Positions 39,897 through 49,330 of a DNA stretch of 55,093 bases are shown here, piece after piece. The stretch's first letter is position 1; each line of letters starts with the position of its first letter. The position numbers and the translations under genes were made by a program. The DNA is from DATLXU01 sp035575515 (GTDB taxonomy: Bacteria > Acidobacteriota > Blastocatellia > UBA7656), in contig DATLXU010000027.1 in assembly GCA_035575515.1 (NCBI GenBank), positions 1 to 55,093 of the forward strand, in the 5' to 3' direction. The notes under the pieces are model-generated. The model saw nothing but the letters and a program-made list of their open reading frames with translations. It was not told the origin of the DNA and ran no database searches.

Positions 39897-42800
39897 TCAC
39901 TTCACCGACACATCGTCAACGCGGAACGTCGTGATGAGCGATACGTCGGTCGTCGCGCGGAACTGAATGCGAACGGTCTGGCCCGCCCACGTTGACAGAC
40001 TGTACGGCCCTCGCTGCACGTAGACTCCCGCCGTGCCTTTATTCAAATTGCTGAACGTGGCAAGCGTCGAAAGCAACGTGCCCGATGTGTTGCGCACCTC
40101 GACGAAGAATCGGTCGAACTGCGTCGTCGTCGTCGTCTCGTCCGACGTGACATTGAGCCAGAACGTCAGGCTCGGCGATGCGCCGCTCGGAATCGTTATC
40201 TGCTGGAAGTTCGTCCCGCTCGCATTATTCGCCGCACCCATGAAGACGTAGCCCGTGCCAGTGTGCGGGAAGCTGCCCGTGTTCGTCCATGTCGCTTGCC
40301 CCGACAGCACCCAAGGCGAGACGCTGCCTTCATATCCTCCGTTCACAATCAGCTCGGCGCTCGCGGAATTTACCGTCAGCGTCACAGGCACATTGACAGG
40401 CGTGTTGGTCGCGCCCGTCGCCGAAATCGTAATCGTGCCGCTGTAGGTTCCGGCCGCAAGCCCCGCGATGTTCACCGATACGGTCACGGTCGAAGGCGCT
40501 GTGCCCGAAGTCGGGCTGACGCTCAGCCACGCGGCGTTATCGCTCGCCGTCCAGTTGAGCGTGCCGCCGCCAGTGTTCGTTATCGAAAGCGATTGATTCG
40601 CAGGGTTCGCGCCGCCTGCCGTCGCTGTGAAGCTCATGCTCGTGGGACTGACGCCAATCGTAGGCTGAGTCGGCGGAGCAGAAGTCGCGTTGTAAATCAC
40701 AAGCGCGAAGTCCTGATCCGTCGTGTCGGCATTGCCCGGCACTCCGTCGCCCGCGATGTTCGTAGCTCTCACCGTTACGGTGAAGCTGCCTGAAGTTCCC
40801 GCAGGCAGCCAGACGCTTTCGACGTTGTTCTTCGAGTCAGCCGTGCCGCCGCTTATCGAAGCGCCGCCCGAAAAGACGTTGCCTTTATAAGTCACGCCTC
40901 CGATGGTCACTTCCAAATCAAGGTTGTTGACGTAAGGAGCGCCCGTCGTCGGTCCCGGCGCGTCCGTCCACGCAAGCGTCACGCGGAACGGCTGCGACGT
41001 TGTTGATACAGAGCCTGTGACTTGATAAGTCGCGCCCGTCGCGCCAAGCACCTGCGTTTGATCAGTAATCAACCGGGCCGTGCCGTCAAACGCGCGGCCC
41101 AAATCCATGCGACCCATGCCTTGATTGTTCGATGGCAGAGTGTCGTTTGCGCCCACGCCCGTCATTCGCGCCGTCGAGTTCATCAGGTACGCCTTGACCA
41201 TCGCGGGACTCGGCGCGGCCAGCGCGTTGTTGAGGAAGTACTGATAGACGAGCGCGGCTCCGCCCGCTATCGCAGGGCACGAATGCGAAGTGCCGCTCGA
41301 CCATCCGTAAAGCGTCTGGCCTGCGGGGAAGAACTGATTGCAGACGCTGCTGCCGTCATAATTCGATTGCGGAACGCCCGCTTCAATGTGAGTGCCCGGA
41401 GCCATTATGTCAGGTTTGATGCGTCCGTCGCCGCCTGCTGAATTTACCGGCCCGCGACTAGAAAAACTTATCACATCATTCGCGCTGTCGGCTCCTGCGT
41501 TCGTAATGCCGCATCCGTCGGTTCCCGTCTGCCGCACGTTTTCGCCCGCGCCGACCGTGATGACGTTCTTCGCAGTCGCGGGGCTGCTCACGGTATTGCT
41601 GGCTGAGCCGTCGTTGCCCGCAGCGAAAACAACCGTAAGTTGTTGAAGCCCGCCGACTCCTGATTGAGCGTCGCGCACGATGCGGTCATACTCCTGTGCG
41701 TTCGTGTCGTAGCGCGCTACGGGGCCGCCGGTCGAAGTTTGAAATCCCCACGAGTTGCTCGATACGCGCGCGCCCTGACCATAAGCCGTATTCTCCCAGC
41801 TCGTCGGCGATGACGCGGTCGCGCCGAATATCGCCGTGCCGCCTACGCGCGCAAACGGCGCGATGCCCAGACCGTAATTGAAACCGCTTGCGTCTTCAAC
41901 CGTCGAGCCTGTGCCGTTGTTGAATCCTGCAATGATGTTTGCGTTCAAAAATCCGTGCCCGCCCTGCGCGCCCGTTTGATTCGTCGGGTTGTTCATGAAA
42001 GCAACGCGGCTCGTCGGCAAGTCGGGATGGCCCGTGAGCGATGTCGCGTCATCAACTACGTTGACGGCAAACGAGGCGAACTGCGCGCTCGTGAATCCTT
42101 TGTTCGCTAAGAAAGTCAGGTAGCCCGGCCCTGTCGGCAGGTTGCCGCTGAGATTGCCCGCGACTATCTGCCCCTGAGCTTCATCCATCCTGCGCCGATG
42201 GTTGCGCTCTTCGACGGCGAACACGTCATCCATTCGCGCTATCTGGTCGAGCCGCGCCGCTGGCACATCCAATTCGATGTTGTGATAATTGAGCACGCGC
42301 CGCTCGGATACGAACTCGCTCGCCATCGCTTTCAGGTTTGCGATTGTCGCTTCGGCGTCCTCGCCATCAATCACCTGCACCGTGATCTTTTCGGTCGCGC
42401 CTGCCGTCATCATTCGCGCTTCGCGCAACGCGGGCGACAATCGAAATGCAGGCTCGTAGTCGCCAACGAATTGCACGAACGGGTTTTCCTTAAACGACGA
42501 TGCGAGTTCTTTTGCGACGCGAGCGCTAGCGCGCACGACATAAGCGTTCATCGCCGTGTATGTGACGACTTCAGCGCCGGTGTTTTTTAATCTTCTCAGC
42601 CACGAGTCTTTGATCGGCCCGACGAACTGGACGATAAAGAGTCCTTTGCGCGCTCGGCCCGATTGCGCCGATATGCCTGATATGTCGCTCTGACGAAGCT
42701 CTGCCGGAAGCTGCGAATAAACAGCATCAGGATTGGTCGTATCTAAGATGTAGCCGTTTAGCGCGATGAGGTTTTGATCGTCGCGCACTGCAACGCGAAG

Positions 42801-43103
42801 CTGCTCCAACTCGCTGCGCCCGCCAAGGGCTTGCTCGTCAACTACGACGAGCCGGAAGCTGCCGTAATCAATCTCTCCGATGACGGCGTTCTTCTCTTTC
42901 AGCGCGGCGTAGGTCTGCGCGTCGGATGCGTCGAGAAACATCTTGTGCTGTGTGCCGTCGTTGATATAGCTTTCGGGCGGGGCTTCAAGAACCGGGTTGA
43001 TTCTCTGGTTATCGCCTTGTGCGGCGTCCTGCATGAAGGCGCTTGTGCCGAGCAGGAAGACGGCCAGCACAAGGCCGATTACAAGGGTTGTGTAACGCTT
43101 CAT
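39897..43103 (-). CDS. Secreted subtilisin-family (S8) protease with BACON-like domain
   Basis: A 1068-residue exported protease. Residues 1-25 are a signal peptide. Residues 50-320 are a propeptide-like region. Residues 345-680 are the S8 domain: Asp in VNVVDDATS, His in GGHGFLNANIIAG, oxyanion Asn in VVFAAGNDGS and catalytic Ser in SSGTSHSCPAIAGG. A proprotein-convertase-like beta domain follows (FRVTLAWTDAPG), then a BACON-like repeat (LSITNTGGGTLNWTASDNAA, WLSVSPTSGTAP) and a final carbohydrate-binding-like beta-sandwich. Note SHSCP where SMACP is more usual. The start has GAGAGA before it. Confidence 0.92.
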   Translation of the reverse strand: MKRYTTLVIGLVLAVFLLGTSAFMQDAAQGDNQRINPVLEAPPESYINDGTQHKMFLDASDAQTYAALKEKNAVIGEIDYGSFRLVVVDEQALGGRSELEQLRVAVRDDQNLIALNGYILDTTNPDAVYSQLPAELRQSDISGISAQSGRARKGLFIVQFVGPIKDSWLRRLKNTGAEVVTYTAMNAYVVRASARVAKELASSFKENPFVQFVGDYEPAFRLSPALREARMMTAGATEKITVQVIDGEDAEATIANLKAMASEFVSERRVLNYHNIELDVPAARLDQIARMDDVFAVEERNHRRRMDEAQGQIVAGNLSGNLPTGPGYLTFLANKGFTSAQFASFAVNVVDDATSLTGHPDLPTSRVAFMNNPTNQTGAQGGHGFLNANIIAGFNNGTGSTVEDASGFNYGLGIAPFARVGGTAIFGATASSPTSWENTAYGQGARVSSNSWGFQTSTGGPVARYDTNAQEYDRIVRDAQSGVGGLQQLTVVFAAGNDGSASNTVSSPATAKNVITVGAGENVRQTGTDGCGITNAGADSANDVISFSSRGPVNSAGGDGRIKPDIMAPGTHIEAGVPQSNYDGSSVCNQFFPAGQTLYGWSSGTSHSCPAIAGGAALVYQYFLNNALAAPSPAMVKAYLMNSTARMTGVGANDTLPSNNQGMGRMDLGRAFDGTARLITDQTQVLGATGATYQVTGSVSTTSQPFRVTLAWTDAPGPTTGAPYVNNLDLEVTIGGVTYKGNVFSGGASISGGTADSKNNVESVWLPAGTSGSFTVTVRATNIAGDGVPGNADTTDQDFALVIYNATSAPPTQPTIGVSPTSMSFTATAGGANPANQSLSITNTGGGTLNWTASDNAAWLSVSPTSGTAPSTVTVSVNIAGLAAGTYSGTITISATGATNTPVNVPVTLTVNSASAELIVNGGYEGSVSPWVLSGQATWTNTGSFPHTGTGYVFMGAANNASGTNFQQITIPSGASPSLTFWLNVTSDETTTTTQFDRFFVEVRNTSGTLLSTLATFSNLNKGTAGVYVQRGPYSLSTWAGQTVRIQFRATTDVSLITTFRVDDVSVK

Positions 43104-43753
43104 TCGGTCTCTCTCCTCAGGCGGCCCGGTAGGCCAGTTAAGGAAGGCTCAAACTGCCAAAGCATTCCGGGATATTGATTAAGCTCCGCCGTGTGCGCGG
43201 AGCCTGTTTGCAGGCTATGATGGTGAGGAGAAGCTGGACGTTCTTTATTCATTCAGGCTCGCGCTCGAATGTTCGCCAGCTAAGGCGCAAGCATTCAAGT
43301 GACGAAGCAATGATTTGTTAAGTCCACGTTACAGCGAAAGCTGCGAAAGATAGGCTGACCGGGCATCAATTCTTCGGTGGCTTGAACCAACGCGACTCGG
43401 AAAGAGTGGCCTGGCTGAGAGCCGGGCGCTGCCCGCTCGCGCCTAATTTCGGAATCGCGCGTGGGTCCGTTTTCCCCGGATTGCAGCTATCCCCTTCGCT
43501 GATTGCGCTGCCGGAAAATCTGGACAACTCCGGCAACGATTGGAGGCGCTCCCCACCACCTCTTTTGAGCAAGAGGCTTGAGCACACTACGTGAGGAGCA
43601 ATGAAAACTAAAACAGGTTCGGGCTGATGTCAAGCCGATTTTGTGAGATGATTCTCACAGGTGAAGAATGAGTGGTAAATCGAGCGCAATTCTTAAGACG
43701 GAGTTGGCCGATTGGCCGAAGGGGGGGGCGACGGCAGCATTCAGCCTGGAATG
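43104..43753. other. 650-bp spacer, no gene supported
   Basis: Upstream of the subtilase gene. Contents: a hairpin GCTCCGC-7 nt-GCGGAGC at 43183-43203, a perfect TGTGAGA-TGAT-TCTCACA palindrome at 43642-43659, and a run of eight or nine G near 43724. Frames on both strands look non-coding (compositionally odd and without ribosome sites). A structured non-coding RNA between 43370 and 43590 is possible but not shown. Confidence 0.4.
43642..43659. promoter_or_regulatory. Perfect palindrome TGTGAGA-N4-TCTCACA
   Basis: A 7-bp dyad with a 4-nt centre, the size of a dimeric repressor operator. It lies far upstream (about 540 bp) of the subtilase start and about 95 bp beyond the stop of the minus-strand gene at 43754. 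A protein-binding site or short RNA hairpin are both possible. Confidence 0.35.
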
Positions 43754-43969
43754 TTAAGACAATAAACCTTCGAGGATCTTCTTTGCGATTCGCTCGCGGT
43801 CTTCCCGACGGCGAACTTTTCGGCGGCGGTCGGTTCCTTCGTTGTCTATCCAGGTGATGCCTTCAATCACTATCAGCGTGTCGGCAGTGTATCGCATGGA
43901 GCGCCGCCGCTCTTGTCTTCTACGATCAATGATCGCCCTGCGCCTTTCTACCCCATTCCATGAGGACAT
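43754..43969 (-). CDS. Small Arg-rich protein of unknown function
   Basis: A 71-residue protein. I start at the ATG preceded by AGAGG five bases upstream; a GTG start at 44041 would add 24 residues. It is highly basic, with WNGVERRRAIIDRRRQERRR and TDRRRKVRRREDRERI flanking a conserved-looking core, TLIVIEGITWIDNEG. The Arg-rich arms suggest nucleic-acid or membrane-surface binding, but the core could be a small beta-hairpin. No family is recognised with certainty. Confidence 0.6.
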   Translation of the reverse strand: MSSWNGVERRRAIIDRRRQERRRSMRYTADTLIVIEGITWIDNEGTDRRRKVRRREDRERIAKKILEGLLS

Positions 43970-44150
43970 ATAAACCTCTTCGCCGAGCTTCCAATCCGGA
44001 GCGCGACCGCTCGCCTGATTTTCGTCGGGATTAGATTCCACGGCTTGCTCTATCTAAATTATTATTAGCTGCGCTCTTTCAGTTTTCTCCAAAAAAAAAT
44101 TTTCGCATCACAGGCGCGACCAGTTAATGTTTTGCGACTTCCAAATCATA

Positions 44151-44612
44151 TCAAGCAGCCTGATCGGTCGGGCGCATGCGGCGAAAATAGTGTGCGCCGC
44201 GCGGCAGGCCGCCAGGCGGGCAATCATCCGAACCGCCCACAAGGCTTTCGCTCACAAGTTCGTCTTCAACAGGCGCGCCGCCTATGGTCGCAAGCGCGAG
44301 CTCTTCCTCACTGTTGAACACTTCTTCTCTCATCGCGGAGGCTTCGGCGCGCAGAGACTCGCCCTTTTGAGCAAGGCTGTCGCGCTCAGAGCGCAGCGAT
44401 TCAAGCTTCAGCATTATCCGGTTTATCTCTGTCTGTCGCTCTTCGATTTCGCGGTTCAGCAAAAACTCCTCTTCTTCAAAAGCGGCAACGCGGCGGTAAA
44501 TGGCTGCGGCCTCGTCTTCGAGCGCTTCGGCCATCTGCTGGAGCATCCTTATCTTCAATCGTGGCGGCAACGCCGCGCTGGTTGGAACATCAGTTTCAGT
44601 AATCGTATTCAT
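44151..44612 (-). CDS. Coiled-coil protein of unknown function
   Basis: A 153-residue protein. GGAGGGGG precedes the ATG. Residues 20-110 form a continuous coiled coil (LQQMAEALEDEAAAIYRRVA, FEEEEFLLNREIEERQTEIN, LESLRSERDSLAQKG). The C-terminus is acidic then Gly/Pro-rich (GGSDDCPPGGLPRGAHY). There is no leader or membrane segment. It follows the HD-GYP/GGDEF gene on the same strand across a heptamer repeat spacer. It may be a structural or scaffolding protein. Confidence 0.65.
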   Translation of the reverse strand: MNTITETDVPTSAALPPRLKIRMLQQMAEALEDEAAAIYRRVAAFEEEEFLLNREIEERQTEINRIMLKLESLRSERDSLAQKGESLRAEASAMREEVFNSEEELALATIGGAPVEDELVSESLVGGSDDCPPGGLPRGAHYFRRMRPTDQAA

Positions 44613-44626
44613 AAAACCCCCTCCGG

Positions 44627-44727
44627 AGGGATGAAAGATGAAGGATGAAAGGATTTGGAATCTTGAATCTCAAATTTGAAATGCCCACATCAAGAATTCT
44701 TTTTTTTCATCCCTCATCTTTCATCCC
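44627..44727. repeat. Heptamer repeat spacer GATGAAG / CATCCTT with palindromic centre
   Basis: Units GATGAAA, GATGAAG, GATGAAA at 44633-44653 face CATCCCT, CATCTTT, CATCCCT at 44709-44729. Between them is the AT-rich palindromic stretch AATCTCAAATTTGAAAT. The same composite is found at 48251-48370, and its centre at 50710-50745. Confidence 0.8.
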
Positions 44728-44730
44728 TAA

Positions 44731-47181
44731 CTAAATAGCTTTCGTCGGAAAAGTCGCCACGCGGTGCAATGATTGATTGCGCTTGCGGGCGAATTTGTCT
44801 TCGTACATTCTTTCGTCGGCCACTTCCATCAATTCATCAATGGCGAAACCATCCTGGCCGTAGGTGGCATGTCCTATCGAGATGCCGACGCGCGCGATGC
44901 GGCCCGCCCTCACCTCGTGCGCAAAGCTGTCAACGGCCAATTGCAGTCGCGCTTTCAAATCCCTGACCATCTCAGGCGTAGCCCGGTGAAGCACCGCTAC
45001 AAATTCATCGCCCGCATATCGAATCAAAGTGTCGCCCGTCCTCAGTTGCGTGCGCGCCAACTGCGCGACGCGGCGCAGTATCTCGTCGCCGACGTGATGG
45101 CCGTAGGTGTCGTTGATCTTCTTGAACCCATCGAGGTCCATCATCATAAGCACAAGCGGGTAGCCGTGGCGCTCAGCGCGGCTCCGCTCCTGATCAAAGA
45201 AGCTATACATATAGCGCGAGTTCGGCAGCCCCGTCAGGTTGTCCGTAAGCGCGGACTCCTGCGTCCGCTCGAACTGAAGCGCATTATGAATGGCCGTTGC
45301 CGCATGCGACGAGATGGTTTCAAGCAGCCGCACTTCATCAGTCGTGTAGCCGCGATTCTCTTCCGAGTAGAGCGCAAACCCTCCGACAAGCTCGCCCGCG
45401 TGCAGCAGCGGGATTATCGCCGTCGAATTGTATCGCGCAGCCGAATGTCCCAGCGGTCGCTCAAGGTCCGCAAGCGGGCTTCCGCCAATAAGCGCCTGAT
45501 GATGCTCGCATACCCAGCCGATGCCGCCCTCGCCCGCAGGTATCTCTATGCCCTTTAGCGCCTCTGCGTTTTTGCCGATCACGTAAGCCGCGCGCAGCAG
45601 GCGACCCTCCGCAAGATATATTACCAGCGTCGTGAAATTGGCTATAGTTTCGAGCTTGCTTGCGACAATCGGCAAGACTTCATTCAGCTTTAGGGTCGAG
45701 CCTAAAGTCTGCGCGATTTCATAAAGCGAAAGCGCCTCGCGCTGCGCCGACGAGATGTCGCGCAGCGCCTTTTCGGCGCGCGTGCTTGGCGGCGGGCCGA
45801 AACTGTAGTCAATCAGAGAATCGGTCGCAACCGGCTCGACTCCAAACAGCGTCACTGGACGAGCCACAAGCGTCGGCAGCGTCGTTTCGAGTGTATCAAT
45901 TATCTCAAAGAATTTTTCCAGAATCACAGGATCGAAGGCGCGACCCGCTTCGCGGCGCATAAGCTCAAGCGCCTGCTCGCGCGTGTAGCGCGGGCGATAT
46001 GGCCGGTTCGTCGTCAGCGCGTCGTAGCAATCCACAATGGAAAGTATTCGCGCGCCGAGCGGAATCTCGCTCCCCTTCAGCCCGCTCGGATAACCCGTGC
46101 CATCGTATTTTTCGTGATGGTGCTTGACTATCGGGACAACCTCATAAGGAAAATCCACATTGCTCAGGATGTCGGCTCCGACCACAGGATGGATCATTAT
46201 CTTTGAATATTCGGCTGCCGAGAGCTTGCCCGGCTTGCTCAGTATGTGTTCGGGCACGGCGAGCTTGCCTATGTCGTGAAGCAGCGCGGCGGCCTTGAGT
46301 CCTTCCATCTGGTCTTCGGGGTATCCTGCGGCGCGAGCCAATCCTTCGGCAAGAGTGCGCACGCGCTGAATATGGCCGCGCGTGTTCGGGTCTTTCGCGT
46401 CAATCGCCATTGTGAGCGATTCGATAGTCGCCAGATGCAGCTTCGCAAGCTTTTCAATGTGGCGGTTCGACGCTTCGACTTTTCCGAGATATGTCTTGTA
46501 TGTAGTGTAAGTCAGCAGCAGTATCGGAAGCGCGATGACGAACGAGTAGAGACCGAAGACCACCACGGCTTTCGAGATTGCGCCCGCCGCAATCGCGCCG
46601 ACAAAAAAAGCGGGCGAAGTCCACAGGTAATTTTCGCGCCACGTTCTCAGGATATTGCGACCGCGCCACAACCCTATCGCAATTGCCGCGATGCCTGTGT
46701 TAATCACGTAGTTGATGAGCGCGATGACGCCGAGCGCAAGCGCGAGATTGTCCAACTTGCTTGCGTCGGTGACAAGTTGATGGAGCGGCCCGAACAGATT
46801 CGTCGCCGCAATCGTCGCCGCCAGCACTGACAGGTTCATCGCGGACATGTTTATAGCGGCTGTGGCGGCGAGACTCTTTTGGGCCGTCCGCGGCGATTTC
46901 ACAAGCCCGTCAACCGAAGCAAGCACCGCCGCCGCCCATGGATTTATTATTAAAGCGCCCAGATAAATAAATGTATCCGTCAGCGTGATTTTGCTCTGGA
47001 TGCCGGGTATCCATACTTCTGCGCGCCACGCCAGAAGCACAGCAAACGTCAGCGCAAGCATCCAGTCCAGCCGTACAGGCTCGATCAGCATCCGATAGGT
47101 CGAATATGAGAGCGCAACGGCGCCCGCTATCGAGATGAAACAGATGAATAATTTTGCTTTTAGTCTGATCTCCTGGCGCAC
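44731..47181 (-). CDS. Membrane HD-GYP / GAF / GGDEF signalling protein
   Basis: An 816-residue cyclic-di-GMP protein carrying both opposing enzyme types. About seven N-terminal helices (LFICFISIAGAVALSYSTY through LYSFVIALPILLLTYTTY) form a sensor of the MASE kind. HD-GYP follows: ALLHDIGKLAVP near residue 300 and VKHHHEKYDGTGYPSGLKG near 355. A GAF domain comes next (ALSLYEIAQTLGSTLKLNEV, EGGIGWVCEHHQ), then GGDEF with LTGLPNSRYMYSFFDQE and the active-site YAGDEF. I start at a GTG with GAGGT upstream; a TTG 24 codons earlier is the alternative. Confidence 0.9.
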   Translation of the reverse strand: MRQEIRLKAKLFICFISIAGAVALSYSTYRMLIEPVRLDWMLALTFAVLLAWRAEVWIPGIQSKITLTDTFIYLGALIINPWAAAVLASVDGLVKSPRTAQKSLAATAAINMSAMNLSVLAATIAATNLFGPLHQLVTDASKLDNLALALGVIALINYVINTGIAAIAIGLWRGRNILRTWRENYLWTSPAFFVGAIAAGAISKAVVVFGLYSFVIALPILLLTYTTYKTYLGKVEASNRHIEKLAKLHLATIESLTMAIDAKDPNTRGHIQRVRTLAEGLARAAGYPEDQMEGLKAAALLHDIGKLAVPEHILSKPGKLSAAEYSKIMIHPVVGADILSNVDFPYEVVPIVKHHHEKYDGTGYPSGLKGSEIPLGARILSIVDCYDALTTNRPYRPRYTREQALELMRREAGRAFDPVILEKFFEIIDTLETTLPTLVARPVTLFGVEPVATDSLIDYSFGPPPSTRAEKALRDISSAQREALSLYEIAQTLGSTLKLNEVLPIVASKLETIANFTTLVIYLAEGRLLRAAYVIGKNAEALKGIEIPAGEGGIGWVCEHHQALIGGSPLADLERPLGHSAARYNSTAIIPLLHAGELVGGFALYSEENRGYTTDEVRLLETISSHAATAIHNALQFERTQESALTDNLTGLPNSRYMYSFFDQERSRAERHGYPLVLMMMDLDGFKKINDTYGHHVGDEILRRVAQLARTQLRTGDTLIRYAGDEFVAVLHRATPEMVRDLKARLQLAVDSFAHEVRAGRIARVGISIGHATYGQDGFAIDELMEVADERMYEDKFARKRNQSLHRVATFPTKAI

Positions 47182-47638
47182 GACCACCTCGAGCGTGAAT
47201 GTCCGAGTAAGGGGCAAACAGGGCCATTCCCCGCGTAGCAACCTGAGAGTCAAAGAGACACCCGCCGCTCATTTACTGCATGCGCGAACGGCCAAGCGCT
47301 TTTGGCATTGAAAGAACCCTTCGCCGCTCAAAGCAGAATTTGATTCTGAATCGAGCAGTCCCTCGATCATTATTCAATGCTCGTGCCGCTGGCAGGCTCG
47401 ACGAAAATTTCTTGAAACCGTTTATATATAGTGAGTTAGTGACAGCAAATTTGCCGCCGCCAGAGGGCGAACGGTTCGCCACAGTCAAACTGGCAAAGCC
47501 CGTCATTCAGATTCGTTCACTCTGACGGACGGCGATGTAAAGGAAATAGGAAAAATAGAGGAATGGGCTGAAGTCGCGGCTGAATCTGGAATCGCATGGG
47601 TTTCGACGATTTCATAAACCATCTTCTTGCCTTCTGCC
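47182..47638. other. 457-bp spacer, no gene supported
   Basis: It lies upstream of the HD-GYP/GGDEF gene and downstream of the transglycosylase gene, both minus strand. A minus-strand TTGCTG...TATAAA pair near 47415-47450 could be the promoter. Otherwise nothing stood out. Confidence 0.4.
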
Positions 47639-48250
47639 TTACTCTTTTAGGTCTCTGTCGCGGCGGTAGTAATCATAACGCTCGATGATCTTCTGCACGT
47701 AGTTGCGCGTGGCTGGAAATTCTATGCGGGCGATAAATTCGTCGCGCGAGATTGAGGGACGCTCGCCGTTAGGAACCCACCGCTCGACGTTCGAGGGACC
47801 TGCGTTGTAAGCGGCCAATGCAACGGCGAGCGGATACGGCTCATTCCTGTAGCGATTGAGCAGCGTCTGGAGATACCAGCAGCCGACATCCAAACTAACA
47901 GCCGGGTTGCTCAGAGCCTCTTCGGCGTTCGGCTCATAATCAATTGCCTTGCCCACCACAGACTCAAAGGCTTCTCTCAGCGTGCGCGTGCGCTTGGCTT
48001 CGAGCCATTCCTGAAGGACTACGGGTGTTATCTGCATCAGCCCGATGGCGTTTTGCGTGCTTTGCGCCTGCGAGCGGAAGAATGATTCCTCGTAAACTAT
48101 GGCTTTGACGAGCGCGGGGTCGAGGCTGTATTTTTGCGCAGCAGCCGCGATCAATTTATCATACCGATGAGTCCAGTAATACCACGTGCCGAACGCGCCA
48201 AGCGCCAACACTATAACGACCGTGAGGAACAGGAGCAGTTTCTTGCGCAT
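47639..48250 (-). CDS. Soluble-lytic-transglycosylase-like protein
   Basis: A 203-residue membrane-anchored peptidoglycan lyase. Residues 5-25 are the anchor (LLLFLTVVIVLALGAFGTW). The SLT domain covers 35-185: the catalytic Glu is in KAIVYEESFFRSQAQS, followed by GLMQITPVV, SLDVGCWYLQTLLNRY, LAAYNAGPSNVERWVP and the C-terminal TRNYVQKIIERYDYY. It cleaves glycan strands to form anhydro ends. It is downstream of the hypothetical gene at 48371 across a repeat spacer. Confidence 0.9.
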   Translation of the reverse strand: MRKKLLLFLTVVIVLALGAFGTWYYWTHRYDKLIAAAAQKYSLDPALVKAIVYEESFFRSQAQSTQNAIGLMQITPVVLQEWLEAKRTRTLREAFESVVGKAIDYEPNAEEALSNPAVSLDVGCWYLQTLLNRYRNEPYPLAVALAAYNAGPSNVERWVPNGERPSISRDEFIARIEFPATRNYVQKIIERYDYYRRDRDLKE

Positions 48251-48370
48251 AGCCTTTGAAGGATGAGGGATGAAAAGATTTCAATTCTCGGATTTGTAAT
48301 TTTAAATCTGGGATTTGAAATCTCAGATTCAATGACTCTTCTTCATCACTCATCCTTCATCCTTCATCCT
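48251..48370. repeat. Heptamer repeat spacer, second copy of the GATGAAG composite
   Basis: GGATGAGGGATGAAAAG next to the transglycosylase start faces CATCACT, CATCCTT, CATCCTT, CATCCTT near 48345-48372. In between are AT-rich near-palindromes (GATTTGAAATCTCAGATT). The right block runs into the stop codon of the next gene. Confidence 0.8.
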
Positions 48371-49216
48371 TCAGTTGTCCCGGCGGAGTTTGATCCAGAA
48401 ATCGCCCGTTTCGTATTCGCGGTCCACGCCTTCATAATGCGCCGACATTTCATCGGCTTCGAGTATGTGTCCTTGCAGCCACACGGTCGCCGTGATGGGC
48501 GCGCCCACGCGGAGCTGCCCGCCGAGCGCGCGGCGATTGACAAGTATTTCGAGCCTGATAGTCGTCGCGTCAACGTAAATCCACACAAGCTCGCTTTCTG
48601 TTACGGGATTTTGAATCTCTCGCCACGCCAGCACGCGCCCGCTGATTATGTAATCATTCTCGCAAGCGTCTTCGGCAAACCCGGCCAACCGGTCGGCAAG
48701 CTCGAATCGGTGAGGGTTTTGGTCGACCGCTCGCTTTGAACTGATAGAATCAATGCGCGCCGTGTAAGCAAGCCCCGCAAGCGCGACGTGCAGGTGCGAT
48801 TCGCGAAAGACAGTTGGGTTGATCTCCGTCAGGTTCTGAAGCTCGAATACAACGTCCGGCCCTTCGAAAATGCAGCCGCGCACGATGGCTTCGCCATCTT
48901 CGTCGTACTCGATCAATTCCCACGGCAGGATGGCCTGAACGTAGCGGCTGCGAAAAGCCGGGCGGCAGTCAGCGTAATATATCTCATTTCCGCGCTCGAA
49001 TAGTATTGACCAGACCTCAAGTCCGCCGCCGAGCTTCCAGCATCGTCCGTGCAAGGCAGCGTCTCCGCGCTGGATGTGGCTCCGCGCGCCGTTGCTTTCG
49101 ACGCACTCGACGAGCAGGTTGTAAGAATCTTCATCGGTGACTTTGAACCCGATGGAGTCGAACAACTCCGCCATCACCGCGCCGTCCGTAGGCTCTGTAT
49201 CACGTGGCTCTTCCAT
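48371..49216 (-). CDS. Uncharacterised acidic protein
   Basis: A 281-residue soluble protein with no leader. It starts MEEPRDTEPTDG and looks globular: LFDSIGFKVTDEDSYNLLVE, HGRCWKLGGGLEVWSILFER, NEIYYADCRPAF, WREIQNPVTESELVWIYVD, RLEILVNRRALGGQLRVGAP. The mixed beta content and the closing VWLQGHILEAD could be a small OB-like or beta-barrel domain. I do not recognise the family. It is flanked on both sides by heptamer repeats, so it may be monocistronic. Confidence 0.65.
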   Translation of the reverse strand: MEEPRDTEPTDGAVMAELFDSIGFKVTDEDSYNLLVECVESNGARSHIQRGDAALHGRCWKLGGGLEVWSILFERGNEIYYADCRPAFRSRYVQAILPWELIEYDEDGEAIVRGCIFEGPDVVFELQNLTEINPTVFRESHLHVALAGLAYTARIDSISSKRAVDQNPHRFELADRLAGFAEDACENDYIISGRVLAWREIQNPVTESELVWIYVDATTIRLEILVNRRALGGQLRVGAPITATVWLQGHILEADEMSAHYEGVDREYETGDFWIKLRRDN

Positions 49217-49217
49217 T

Positions 49218-49330
49218 GCTAGTGGTCAGTAGTCAGTGGTCAGTGGCTGACTGAAGAACCGTACCTTGAAAATGGCTCTGGGAGCCTGTTTCAAGGCAAT
49301 CGCATTTTTCGACTGTCCCCTGACCACTAC
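49218..49330. repeat. Heptamer repeat pair TCAGTGG / CCACTGA
   Basis: AGTGGTCAGTAGTCAGTGGTCAGTGG at 49221-49246 (GGTCAGT-type 7-nt units) faces CCCTGACCACTACT at 49317-49330. The left block starts a few bases before the start codon of the gene at 49216; the right block overlaps the stop of the HtrA gene at 49327. Confidence 0.85.

Noticed and set aside
43366..43594. Overlapping 70-codon frames on both strands
   Set aside because: Both are equally open, basic and Pro/Ser-rich with no start signal, as expected for non-coding GC-rich DNA.
47280..47525. Plus-strand frame of 81 codons in the spacer before the HD-GYP gene
   Set aside because: No ribosome site, no domain pattern and AT-rich promoter-like sequence inside it.
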